From Diphasiastrum complanatum (Eukaryota; Streptophyta; Lycopodiopsida; Lycopodiales; Lycopodiaceae), in contig CM055101.1 in NCBI GenBank assembly GCA_029204225.1, positions 355,997 through 419,996 of the forward strand: a stretch of DNA of 64,000 nucleotides, written 5' to 3'. How positions within the stretch are numbered: the stretch's first letter is position 1; the number at the start of each line of letters is the position of its first letter. Under the pieces are notes generated by a model. It ran no database searches. It saw only the letters and a program-made list of their open reading frames with translations, and was not told where the DNA came from. Both the position numbers and the translations under genes were made by a program. Of the stretch, positions 53,460-63,155 are shown piece after piece.

Positions 53460-53960
53460 CTAGTTTTTCGTCGCTATCCTTCGTGCATTAGCCGCTTTCT
53501 GCCCCGTTTCACGCTACAAACCTTCACATTTTGCCAAAAGACAGTGTCGCAATTTTAAGGGCAGTGTCACATTTTCAAGGGTAGAGTTGCTTTTCAAAGG
53601 CAGTCTCAATTTTTTATGGGCACCTTCATTTTTATCCAGAAGGCATTTGGCGAGTGTCGTTTTTTCCGAAAGGCGAAAAATACGAAAGTTGGCTAGAAAG
53701 CTTTTCTAAGGCATTTGGAGACAACGTCACTTTTTCTTTGAAGGGTGAAAAACTCGTCGATGTCGCTTTTTTCAAAACGGTGAAAAAGCCGACAATATCG
53801 CTTTTTCCCGAAATGCGAAAGGCGTGACAGTAGGCCTGAAAACATTTCTAAGGCATTTAAAGACAGTGTCGCCTTTTTCTCAAAAATGCGAAAAATGCGA
53901 CAATGTCGCAAGAGTTGGCTAAAATCATTTTCTAAGTGTTTTTTACTTAGTGTTAAATTT
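53460..53960 (-). repeat. Degenerate GCGACACTGTC-type array
   Basis: Reverse copy of the array at 14570-14900, longer here. Words such as GACAGTGTCGC, AAGGCATTT and CGAAAAATGCG recur every 30-70 bp. Not coding. Confidence 0.82.
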
Positions 53961-54104
53961 TTCTTATGACCAAAAATGCGAACTGTGGGACGAAACAGTT
54001 AAAAAATGTAGACTGTGCGAAACATAGTTCAAAATGCAACAGTCAAGAAAAACAACAAAGGAAAAAAATGCTAAGGCTTTGAAAGATTGAAACTCTTAGT
54101 TTCT

Positions 54105-54225
54105 TCATTTAATATGAAGAATTCTAGATCAATAAGATCCAAAATGTGTCCTTTGATCATGGTTAGATAGTCAGCACAACATACAACATTGCCAATGTAG
54201 AAAAATCAGTATCTACTCAATGATT
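54105..54225 (-). repeat. LTR 3'-end fragment (element 3 type), copy 1
   Basis: Shares GCCAATGTAGAAAAATCAG and neighbours with 55005-55128 and with the end of the element 3 LTR (32171-32290). Confidence 0.7.
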
Positions 54226-55004
54226 TGACAAAGTTGGCAATTTGATCAGCAACAATGTCAATTAATTCCGGAGAGGAATTAGATCCTTGAGACTACTGTA
54301 GTTGAGTCTGCACCTCTTGCTTGACTCTAGCCATCTGATCAACGTCTGTGTTAGAATTTCTACTCGTGCTCGGCCCCACATCTTCTTCATAGGCATCTTG
54401 CCTCAGCACTTTCCCTTTGTCTTTATGACGAGTAACTGCTTGCACATCAGTTTACGGTGGTTCCTCCACCATAATTACCTGTACGGGTGCTTGTTGTTCA
54501 GGACCATTCATCCCACCAGGTTTTTGTGGTGGATTCTGCATGTTATTATGGTCATTAAAACAATTATTCAGCCGTGGTGTTGACAAACCTCTCTCTAAAT
54601 TCTGGACACGCTATTGGTGATATAAAACGCAATTGAAATACCATATGATGCCTTTGACTGCAAAATTGCAGCATCTTCTAATAAATCCGATCAGTAACGC
54701 ACTTGCCTTTGAAATGGCCGTGGTACCATCTGATTCCATTGTTAATATGGTGTTGGGTATTGCTGCATATGTGGTGGCATCTGCTAAGGTTGTTGATACT
54801 GCCCTTGTGGATGTTGCAATTGAGGTTGTGGTTGCTGCTGCTATTGTGTTTGCACTAAAAGGCCACTTCGGTTCTTACGACCTGCAATCTCCGAAATTCA
54901 TTCATTGAATGACCATACATATTATAGATTATACAATATCGTGATCCACTGGGACATTCATTGATGTAATGCCCTTCCTGATTGCAATTTCTGTAGAATT
55001 TAAT
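54226..55004 (-). pseudogene. gag: Gypsy gag C-terminal half
   Basis: Minus strand. At 55004-54890 two zinc knuckles can be read in part (NCNQEGHYINECP and YCIIYNMYGHSMNE). A Gln/Asn/Pro/His-rich stretch follows, then PPQKPGGMNGPEQQAPVQV, TRHKDKGKVLRQDAYEE and ELIDIVADQIANFVKS. This is the region between gag core and protease in Athila/Tat gypsy elements. It is framed on both sides by copies of one LTR end fragment. The plus-strand frames here are shadows. Confidence 0.65.
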
Positions 55005-55128
55005 GTGAAGCATTTCAGATCGATAAAATCCAAAATGTGTCCTTTGATCTTCGGTTAGATAGTCAACACAACAGACAACATTGCCAATGTAGAAAAATCA
55101 GCATCTACTCAATGAAAGAGATGCAAAC
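55005..55128 (-). repeat. LTR 3'-end fragment (element 3 type), copy 2
   Basis: On the minus strand ends GAAATGCTTCACA, the LTR terminus, but the expected primer site does not follow: gypsy gag sequence begins at once. Confidence 0.7.
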
Positions 55129-55132
55129 TCAA

Positions 55133-55312
55133 TTTTACCCATTCCAAATATAACTAATACTGGTTACTTTTTAATGTCTGTCGACAACCAGAATAACATT
55201 CGAAACCATTTGCCATAATTACACCAAAAACATAACTTTCTAACGCTATCCTCTGTGGGAATGATACTTTTTAGTACAAAATCTATATTAAACCTGTTGG
55301 TATAGCACGACA
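55133..55312 (+). repeat. Left LTR, 3' end only (gypsy)
   Basis: Matches 59887-60067, from TTACCCATTCCAAATATAA to GGTATAGCACGACA. With the following bases the LTR end can pair (TTGGTATA and TATACCAA at 55297-55320). The 5' part is missing; an unrelated copia LTR fragment adjoins at 55128. Confidence 0.75.
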
Positions 55313-55324
55313 TATACCAATTTT

Positions 55325-55343
55325 TGGCGCCGTTGCCGGGGAT
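55325..55343 (+). promoter_or_regulatory. Primer-binding site (tRNA-Asp type)
   Basis: TGGCGCCGTTGCCGGGGAT, the standard site of plant Athila/Tat gypsy elements; intact. Confidence 0.93.
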
Positions 55344-55393
55344 AGTTTAGGAAAGTTATAAGAAATCTGAAGATCCATTTCCATCTCTAATGT

Positions 55394-56215
55394 ATGTCAG
55401 ATAGAGAATCGACATTAGAAAGATACCGGAAGCTTAGAGAGGAGTTTTTACGAAGACAGAGTGAAAGTACTAGTCGTAGAAATCTAGACAAAATCACTGC
55501 TCAGTTACTTGAACTCCTAATTAGCTTCGGTATGGAGGGTCCTGCTGCACGCTTCACTTCTATCTCTAAAATTAAATATGATTATTTTAAAGGGACCAGC
55601 TATGTCTCACAATTTGAGTCAATAGCCAATGCGAATAACGAGGGAACTGACGTAGACAAACTACAAATTTTCCCTGGTCTGCTAAGAAAGCAGACGCGTA
55701 TCTGGTATAGTCAGATAGAACCAAACCGTGTAGGAACCTGGTACCTGTTGAAAGATGCATTTCTAAACCAGTTCAGAGAGAAGGGTTACAAATCTAGAAT
55801 TCTTGGACGACTGAACAATGTTCAGAAGAAGAGTAAAGAATCTCTTTGCAAATATAAAAGTAACGTTAAAAACCTCATAGGAAAACTAACCGGTGTATAT
55901 CCCGTGGATATGCAAATCAAATGGTTTTTGGCTGGTCTACCACCAAAGATTGATCGATACTGCAGACAAGGGGACATGAACTCCTTAGCAGTTGTTATAG
56001 CCCAAATTCGCACCAAGAAGACATAATCTTCCTGAATTTGTTGGACCAGCGAAGTCTCAAGCCTCGAATAAATCGGTTCGGGCAACTGCTACAACTGTGG
56101 AGAGCCGGGACATTTTTTCTCCTGACTGTCCTCAACTACGGAAGCCAATTGGTTACGTACCATTATGCTCGAATTGCAGAGAACCTGGTCACAAGTATCC
56201 TGACTCCCTCAGCCA
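55394..56215 (+). pseudogene. gag: Gypsy gag with zinc knuckles
   Basis: An open frame of 210 codons from ATG 55394: a charged N-terminus (RYRKLREEFLRRQSES) then the retrotransposon gag core (LQIFPGLLRKQTRIWYSQ, WYLLKDAFLNQFREKGYK, KESLCKYKSNVKNLIGKL, IKWFLAGLPPKIDRY). After the stop at 56024-56026 the C-terminus continues in other frames with two CCHC knuckles, CYNCGEPGHFFS..DC near 56088 and CSNCREPGHKYPDS near 56168 (last Cys changed to Ser). One stop and one frameshift separate them. Confidence 0.88.
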
Positions 56216-56218
56216 CAG

Positions 56219-57331
56219 AAGCCGCGACCCAAATATCAGTATGTAGCAACACCAGCTGCTGCAGACACGAAAGCGAAAGCTACGACAGATGCTGTTGTAC
56301 AGAGAATTGACGTTATTGAAGGAAAATTGGCAAAGACTGAAGATCAATCCTGGCCAAGTGACTTGGAAAAGATTTGTAAAGTCACCACGAGAAGCAAAAG
56401 CTCCTCGAAACCTGATCAGAAATCTTCGACAAAGGGCAGAAAATCCGCGAAGACGAAATCTTCTAGCAAGATGACGAACAAATCCACAACTAAAGAAGAT
56501 TTCAAGGATGACCTTGACTATGACCGTGATGCTGCGAAGTTATTTGCAAGAGATATCTCGGTAGAAGCAAAGGAAATCATCAACGCTGAACTAAAGACTG
56601 CTCCTGCAAAGAAGGTGGTCACTTTCGAGGAAGAAGACGAAGAAATCGCAAAGACAAAATTGTCTAGTGCTGTTATTGATAAACCAATCTCAAAATCAAA
56701 GACAAAAGAATATGACATCGTAACTGATATCAGATCTCTTCGACCAAACATTACTTTTGAACAGCTGTTGGCAGATAACACTTATTATAGAAAGCAGCTG
56801 AAAGGCCTTTCTGTGCCTAAGAAGAAGAAGAAAATTTCTCTGCCAGATGCTGGTGTTTCGTCCATTGATTTAGGTGATTTCGGTGCACTTGAAATTGATG
56901 TTACTATTGCAGGATGCCTGATCGAAAAAGTGCCAATTGACTCTGGTTCCAGTGTAAATATAATAACAGAAGACACAGCTCATGCTCTGGGGCTGACTGA
57001 CATTCAACCAACACAGCGAAACATCATGTTAGCTGATTCGACACGACGAAAACCTGTTGGTGAGCTGAAGGATTTCACTGTCTACATTCAAGCCAAGCCA
57101 TTCACGATGAATTTCATTGTTATCAAACCACTCGGTTTGTCATCCTATTCTGTGCTGATTGGACGACCTTGGCTTTATCAATCAAATGCTAGTGTACATT
57201 GGAAATCCAGAGAGCTAAGATTTCAGACTGGTGAGACCAATAACCGAGGTAAGCCAGCAGAACAAATCATAACCTGGAGTCGTGACAAATATGAAGGTGA
57301 AACTCCATTGTCCGACACCAGTTTTACATGA
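56219..57331 (+). pseudogene. pol: Gypsy protease region
   Basis: Open from ~56219 to a stop at 57329-57331; the Met at 56327 is not a special start. A Lys/Ser-rich linker precedes the retropepsin: LGDFGALEIDVTIAG, catalytic VPIDSGSSVNII (D near 56941), TAHALGLT, IQAKPFTMNFIVI and YSVLIGRPWLYQSNASVH. The active-site DSG and the flap-to-ILIGRPW end are all present, so the fold looks intact. Confidence 0.88.
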
Positions 57332-58168
57332 GAAGAATCTTCGTATGCCTTGAATATTTTTTTTTATAAATCTGATATTGAAGTGCAGTACTTTGAATGT
57401 TATGAGAATGTTGATGACGAAGAATTTTTCGATGTCTGCAACGATCAAGCTGATGTTTCATATGAAGAAATTAACGTTGCAGACACAAACTTGAAAGAGT
57501 CTGACGATTCGAGTGACGAATCTGAGCACAAATTTGGTAACAAGAACCAAGTTGACGACAAGAAAACATCTATGGAGTCAGCCATGCGCGAAATTCATGG
57601 CCATACCAAGGCCAGTATAACTGAAGATATCATCTTACCAGATTCTACTGAACTGATTGAACTTGCACCTGGCAGATTTGTGCATGTTTAAAAGTCACTT
57701 GGAGAATCTGAGTTGGCGAAATTCACTGAACTATTGAAGGAGTATCAAGATGTTTTTGCTTGGTCGCTCGACGATTTGAAGGGTATACTTGCAGAATTCG
57801 GAGAGCACCGAATTGATCTGAAGGAAGATGTTGTACCTGTTCGACAGAGACAGTATCATCTCAATCCTAAATACTGTCTAATGGTCAAGGGCGAACTTAA
57901 CAAACACCTTAAGGCAGGGGAAATCCAGGAACAAGGAAAGAAGAAATATGACAGTCATACAAAAACATGTGATCTTCAAGCTGATGATTATGCGCTAATA
58001 TATGACAGTCGCCATCAAAAGTTCCCAGGAAAACTCCATATGCGATGGCTTGGACCTTTTAAAGTCATAGAGGTGTTTGACAATGGTTATGTGCAACTTC
58101 AATCACTTGAAGGGGAACTGTTACCTACGCGTATTAACGGGTTCAGACTAAAAAAATACTACCTTTGA
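57332..58168 (+). pseudogene. pol: RT start fused in frame to integrase tail
   Basis: Same frame as protease, interrupted only by TAA at 57689-57691. After an acidic linker, RT begins: YQDVFAWSLDDLKGI, EHRIDLKEDVVPVRQRQ, ELNKHLKAGEI. At ~57930 it changes without losing frame to the integrase C-terminal domain: KKKYDSHTKTCDLQADDYAL, KFPGKLHMRWLGPFKVIEV. The RT catalytic part, RNase H and integrase core (over 2.5 kb in complete relatives) are gone, so this is a non-autonomous derivative. Confidence 0.88.
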
Positions 58169-58274
58169 CCAGAATTTTTTTTAGTTACTTATTTTTATTC
58201 TTATTATTTTCTAGTATTTTTCTGATAATGTTCGCGACTTTTTTTTTTCTTTTCTAAAAATTTTTTTAGAAATT

Positions 58275-58617
58275 TTCGTGAACTTTTCTACCACTGTTCA
58301 ATATTTGTTCAAACTGTTTCATGATTTTTTCAAGAATTTTTCTTGTCTTCTCTTAAATCTTTTAAGTTATTTTTTCAAATTATTTTCGAGAAACTTTCAC
58401 GACACTCTAACTGTGAACTGAAACTTGTCATTTTTTTTTTCTTTCGAAAATTTTTCTAGAATCTTTCTAGCATTTTTTTTTTCCAATTTTTCGAGAAATT
58501 TTCTAGGATGACGCTTAACATTGTCGAGAATTTTTCGTGAAGTTATGTATCATTTTCTAGAATCTCTCAAGAATGTTTCACGAAATATTCTAGAAACTTT
58601 CTAGTATCCTTCGAGAA
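58275..58617. promoter_or_regulatory. Cluster of ten TTCnnGAA heat-shock-type motifs
   Basis: TTCnnGAA starts at 58275, 58329, 58385, 58454, 58490, 58534, 58555, 58577, 58588 and 58610. TTCnnGAA is the tail-to-head pair of the heat-shock element. Units 58577 and 58588 are adjacent with a 3-nt gap, and several further GAA or TTC triplets lie nearby, though not at the perfect 5-bp phase of a canonical element. Flanking DNA is T-rich, which raises chance matches only slightly because G and C are both needed. Confidence 0.5.
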
Positions 58618-58684
58618 TCTCTCAGCCTACCTTTTTGAGAATCTATCTACCTACTTTTTACATCCCTCTATTAAAGATGATGGC

Positions 58685-58712
58685 CACGTGATCCTCATCA
58701 TTCACACGTGTG
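58685..58712. promoter_or_regulatory. Two G-box motifs
   Basis: CACGTG at 58685-58690 (in GCCACGTGAT) and the palindrome CACACGTGTG at 58703-58712. These are typical bZIP/bHLH binding cores in plants. Confidence 0.5.
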
Positions 58713-58840
58713 TACGCTCACATATCAAAACAAATATTGTTTCTCCTTAATTTATTTGTTCTCTTTTCAAAAACGGTCTTCCGTCATTATAGATCGATCT
58801 GTCAAATCATAGTTTCAAACACTGACCCATGCACGTACTT

Positions 58841-58848
58841 TATAAATG
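58841..58848 (+). promoter_or_regulatory. Candidate TATA box before the 3' frame
   Basis: TATAAATG (in CTTTATAAATGGAAG), about 205 bp upstream of the ATG at 59046 and downstream of the G-boxes; a normal plant promoter order. Confidence 0.45.
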
Positions 58849-59045
58849 GAAGTGCCAGATGTTAAGTCACCATGCCACGTCATCATCCCTTCCACACCGC
58901 TACTACATATGAGAGTTATTTTCCATTTTTCTTCCTTACACTTTCTGCCTGCGATTTTATGCTTTCCTTCGCACATTCTCTTTGCGATCAAAGCATTCAT
59001 TTGTGACCTATTGCGATCTACGGGCTTTCGTGAAAAATTCGAACA

Positions 59046-59530
59046 ATGGCTTCTGGATCCAGTTCAAGCTCTAACATCATCTGGAAAGCACGCGCTGGAA
59101 TCTGCCTGGCATCCATCCAATCCTTTTTGGATCGATGAAGGTTGGATAATTTAAAAGTGGACCCCTCCATCATCCTCTCCGAAGTCAGTACGGAGTTTGT
59201 CAACTCCATTCATTCCATTTCGGAGGTGGATTTCAAAGTCCATGTGTGAGCCGGTGGATGAAGCTGCCCACTTCCTTAACAATTGCTTCGTACCCACGAA
59301 GGGGTACAAGATCTCTATGAATCGTGATACCACATTTAAGATGTTTTGTAAATATGCAAACCAAGTACTCTTTTTGACGGATGCTGATGCGACGATTTAA
59401 GTGCAAAATTTTGGTTACATCTTGGACGCACTTGCGGGTAATCCGATTCTAAATAACTGTCTTAAAATCATCTTATTCATTTCTCGCAAATACTTTCTTT
59501 TTGACACTCAAATAATGACTATCTTTGTGC
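59046..59530 (+). pseudogene. Extra 3' reading frame of the gypsy element
   Basis: ATG 59046: MASGSSSSSNIIWKARAG, a stop at 59136-59138, then VDPSIILSEVSTEFVNS and ISEVDFKVHV. After a frameshift near 59210-59230: EPVDEAAHFLNNCFVPTKG, NRDTTFKMFCKYANQVLF, a stop at 59398-59400 and NFGYILDALAGNPILN. It occupies the place of the env-like or additional ORF of Athila/Tat elements. I see no signal peptide or membrane segment in what is left, and do not recognise the family. Confidence 0.5.
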
Positions 59531-59886
59531 AGTCTAGCACGATCATTAAATTAAGTTGTATGCATACAGATGAGATGACAGTCCCTGTCTGAAGAATTGA
59601 GTCTCTGATATGTTTTCCTGATTGGCATTGACATAAGTTTCTAACGTGCTCTTTAACCATTAAGTTGGGCTTTAGTTGTTGAGGACTATTGTCTAGGAAC
59701 GAATAGTTCGCGAATTCGATCAATTAATTGTCTGCGCAGTCGCGAATACATCAAACAATTCCCGATTCTATGTTGACACCTTAGCCAGTCAGAGTGTAGT
59801 ATGTTGTACTACTCTGATAACATTTCATTTGTAGAACGCGCTTCCTTCAATTCGATAGAGGCCAGATTGTTGTTCTGAATTCATTA

Positions 59887-60067
59887 ACATTACCCATTCC
59901 AAATATAAGTAATACTGGTTACTTTTTAATGTCTCTCGACAACCATATTAACATTCAAAACCACCTGCCATAATTACACCAAAAACATAACTTTCTAACG
60001 CTATCCTCTATGGGAACAATACTTTTCACTATAAAATCAATATTAAACCTGTTGGTATAGCACAACA
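59887..60067 (+). repeat. Right LTR, 3' end (gypsy)
   Basis: Repeat of 55133-55312, ending GGTATAGCACAACA. The right LTR must begin somewhere between ~59531 and 59887 or earlier; I see no convincing purine tract. After 60067 copia sequence starts. Confidence 0.75.
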
Positions 60068-61560
60068 TCACCTAAATTATTATTTGTACAACAAATGTCT
60101 AAACAATCTATTGTTGTTGATCTCGATTATCTAGATAGGAAAGTCAAATTATCTGCTTGTCAAGACTATCTAGTCAATAAACTGCCCATAAAACCATTTA
60201 AATCAAGCCATCAGCATGTTGCTAGAGGATTGTTTGGTGTACTTTATCAAGAAGAAATCTGAAGGTTTCAATTGTTTTAGAATCTTCAAGAAGTATGCAG
60301 AGAAAGAAATTGGCAAACAAACCAACGGCCTGAGGTCCGACAATGGTGGAGAGTACATCTCTACCGTATTCAAGGAGTACTACGAGAGCCAAGGCATTGA
60401 ACAACAATTTATCACTCCTTATTCACCTAAATCTAATGGCTTAGCCAAGAGGAAGAATCGTGTCCTAGTCAATTCAGCCAAATGTATGCTAACACATGAA
60501 TCTTTGCCGAAGAGCTTCTGGGCTGAAGCTATCTCCACTACAGCTTACGTCCAAAACATAAATAAAAGTTTACTTTGGCATTATAGACTTTGTCACCTAA
60601 ATTATTCTTTTGTACAACATGTGCTCCAAGCTGCATCTTAGGATGAAGATTTTCTCGCTAAACTGACTCTTTCAGGAGTCATGACAATGTTGTTGCAGGA
60701 AGAGACTGCGACACTCCATGGTAGATTTGAAATAACAGTTATCTGATATGGAGGTTCAGCTCCATGATAGAGATGATAAATGTAACAAACTTCAAGAGGA
60801 AGCCGTAATGCTAGTAGTGAGCTGATTGAAGCAAGGAACACACCACCATCAGGGGGACTACGCCAACGACTGATAGAACTACACAACCACAACAACAAAC
60901 TGGGGGATTTTTAACAGGAGATCAAACTTGGGTTCCCATAACACGACAACCTAGTGTTAAGCGGAAAAGAACGATTGGATTTCTATCCTCTCCATCCCTA
61001 TTCATTAAGTTGTTCTAAATCCACATGGGACACCACATGAGGTCTGGACAGGTTATAAGGCTTCAATAAAGAACCTTTGTGTGTTCGGATGCATTGCCTA
61101 TGCGCAGATCCCGAAGGAGACGAGAAAGAAATTCAACTTCCAAGGTCTCAAGACCATCCTTATCGTATACACTTCATCTGACAATACTTACAAGCTATAC
61201 GACTCTGATACCTAGCAGATTTTATTCAGTAGGGATACAGTCTTTATCGAGGATCAGTTCGATGACTTCAAAGGCAAAGGCAAAGTTCCATGCGAACCTT
61301 CGATGCCTCTGCCTCTGATATGACAATTCGAGCCTTTGGCTCAAGCATGCCTCTAGTCGATGGACTACTCGACAACAAGTCAAACGAAGAAGTTGCTATT
61401 ACTCAGCAATAACAAATCCAAGGACTAGATCATCAGCCGATGCCACTTCCTCCAAGAAGATCAAACCGAGTGCACACATAGCCCACGAGGTACATTTCTG
61501 AGTTTGCATGTCTTTTAATGCAAGAGTCTACTACTATCGAAAAGGCTTTCCTTTTATTAC
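60068..61560 (+). pseudogene. pol: Copia pol remnant (pre-integrase, integrase, RT start)
   Basis: Starts in a pre-integrase region at the gypsy LTR boundary (HLNYYLYN ..., SIVVDLDYLDRKVKLSACQD). Then LRSDNGGEYISTVFKEYYES, FITPYSPKSNGLAKRKNR (the third catalytic E is K) and FWAEAISTTAYVQN. HYRLCHLNYSFVQHVLQ at ~60577 repeats a pre-integrase motif out of order. Between 60640 and 61010 nothing is readable. From 61015: HEVWTGYKASIKNLCVFGC, AYAQIPKETRKKF, SRDTVFIEDQFDDF, and finally SNRVHT.PTRYISEFACLL, MQESTTIEKAF, the linker before RT. Many stops. Confidence 0.75.
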
Positions 61561-61687
61561 CCTTTTTAGTTTTTCTTTTGGCTTTCTTCACTCCCTTAAG
61601 AAAATTCGTTAGAGACAATGCAAATTAGGCAGAGCCTTTAATGAATTTATGAAAAAACCTTGTGAAGCCCAAAAAAATTTAACTTCC

Positions 61688-62225
61688 CTAATGGTTTTTA
61701 GGGCCAATTACGAACTTTTTGGACCTTATCGTATCGATCTCTAGACCTCGATCGAAAACGATATGTCCCAAATACTTGAGCCTTGTTTGAATGAACTCAC
61801 ACTTAGACTTCTTAGCATAAAGCTTTGCTTGCCTTAGATTATCTAAGACTGTATGCAAATGCGGCTCGTGCTCCTCAAGAGTCTTACTGTAAATCAGTAT
61901 GTCATCAAACAATACCACGAGAAACTTAGATATGGACGAAGAATATCGTTCATCATCTGTTGGAAGGTTGTCGGGGTATTAGTTAGACCAAGAGAAAAAA
62001 CTAAAAATTTGTAATAGCTAGAATAAAAACCAGTTTTGGAAACACCCTGACCTAAGGTCCAATTTGGTGAAATACTTAGCACCATTCAATCGGTCCATTA
62101 AGTCATCCATCTGAGGTAAGGGATAACGGTTCTTAATAGTCATTTTATTAAGCTTTTTCTAATCGACACAAAGATGAATACCATTGTCTTTCTTGCCGGT
62201 TAACAAAATATTCCCTTCCTCAAAG
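61688..62225 (-). pseudogene. pol: Gypsy reverse transcriptase fragment
   Basis: Minus strand from the right: [38 protein letters not shown], a frameshift, FLVFSLGLTNTPTTFQQMMN, then the catalytic box as LFDDILIYSKTLEEHEPHL (normally YxDD) and SKCEFIQTRLKYLGHIV. The first catalytic D (TKLDLRSG) is present; F replaces Y in the box. Ends at ~61688. Confidence 0.85.
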
Positions 62226-63155
62226 CTTTCCCCTCTCCTCATGCAAAAAGGACAGTTGGGGCCCAATAAAGTCCCCATTTGTCCCTTCTAGGCTTTTCAT
62301 ACCATGTGGGACCATAAAATGGTGACGCATGACCCATGGACCCCAATAAATCATTAAACTTGGTTAAGTTTTGTCTCTCTCCAACAAACTCCTACGTACC
62401 TTTCTCTACTCCTAAGCTTAGGAGATTAGCAGGTATAGAGGAGAAGGGAGAGAGATGTACGTTAAAAAAAAATAGCTACCAAGTTTCAACTTGGCCTCAA
62501 TCTTTTAAGATTCATAAACTATTGTATTAGGGTAACTTAGAATTTATTGTCTTCTTCTTAGTAAATAAGATTTGAAACTCAATGTTTGCTTTCATAAACT
62601 TTTAAAACATGGCTTTGCCAAAGGTTCCTTTGTGAGGGAAGCGTGGGGAGTGTACATTCTCCCAAGTCTCCCTTACAAATGGTCTATTCATTATTACAAG
62701 GAGTGAGGGCTGCGTGGGGAAAGACCGTTCTCCTCCTCCCACCTTTCTTTCTTTTATTGATTTCTCTCTCTCGTACAGATCTGTAACACCCCCCGTACGG
62801 ATCTAGTCCTCTTCCCAAACCTCGAGGAAGGGGGTGCGTAGGTTTACAGGCTCACACTGCAGCCAGCCTGAGGCCCATAAAATTTTTATTTTTATTATTT
62901 TTTTAATGAAAAAGGCCAGGGGAAGAAATATTCTCCCACCCAATCCGTACGACAGGCCTGCGGACTGAACAAGACTGTTCAGACCCGCCGACGTCTTTCA
63001 TCTCTTTATTTTGGTTTTTTTGTTTTTTTTTGAAACAAAACTCAAAACAAAAAGAGTTAAAGGGGGAAGAACAAATCAAGAAAATGAAATTCTAAACTTT
63101 AAGCATAAAGTTCAAAAGGATTTTCAAACTATTAGTAGGCAATTACAAATCATTT
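62226..63155. other. GC-richer, LTR-like stretch without genes
   Basis: No coding frame. Contains CTCCTAAGCTTAGGAG, a perfect 16-bp palindrome (62409-62424), CCCGTACGGATCTAG-type words and T/A homopolymers. The pyrimidine-rich TTGATTTCTCTCTCTCG around 62760 resembles LTR R/U5 DNA, but no repeat partner is in the window. Confidence 0.35.

Larger units (their letters stand above)
52310..53960 (-). mobile_element. Rearranged minus-strand copy of the element 5 family
   Basis: Read right to left: repeat array (53960-53460), spacer, one LTR (53198-52982), primer site, gag (52928-52335). In element 5 the array is at the 3' end, before the 3' LTR. Here array, LTR and gag follow one another, so the single LTR joins the 3' end of one unit to the 5' end of the next. 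Confidence 0.78.
55133..60067 (+). mobile_element. Gypsy element (Athila/Tat type), internally deleted
   Basis: Bounded by an LTR end (55133-55312) and its repeat (59887-60067). Inside are a tRNA-Asp-type primer site, gag, protease, RT start fused to the integrase tail, an AT-rich region with regulatory-looking motifs, an extra 3' frame and the right LTR end. It is less damaged than the other elements: the pol frame has only two stops. The left LTR is cut at its 5' side and the start of the right LTR is unresolved. Confidence 0.85.

Noticed and set aside
54302-54908. Two plus-strand frames of ~90 codons
   Set aside because: The minus strand reads as gypsy gag with zinc knuckles over the same bases, which explains the open frames.
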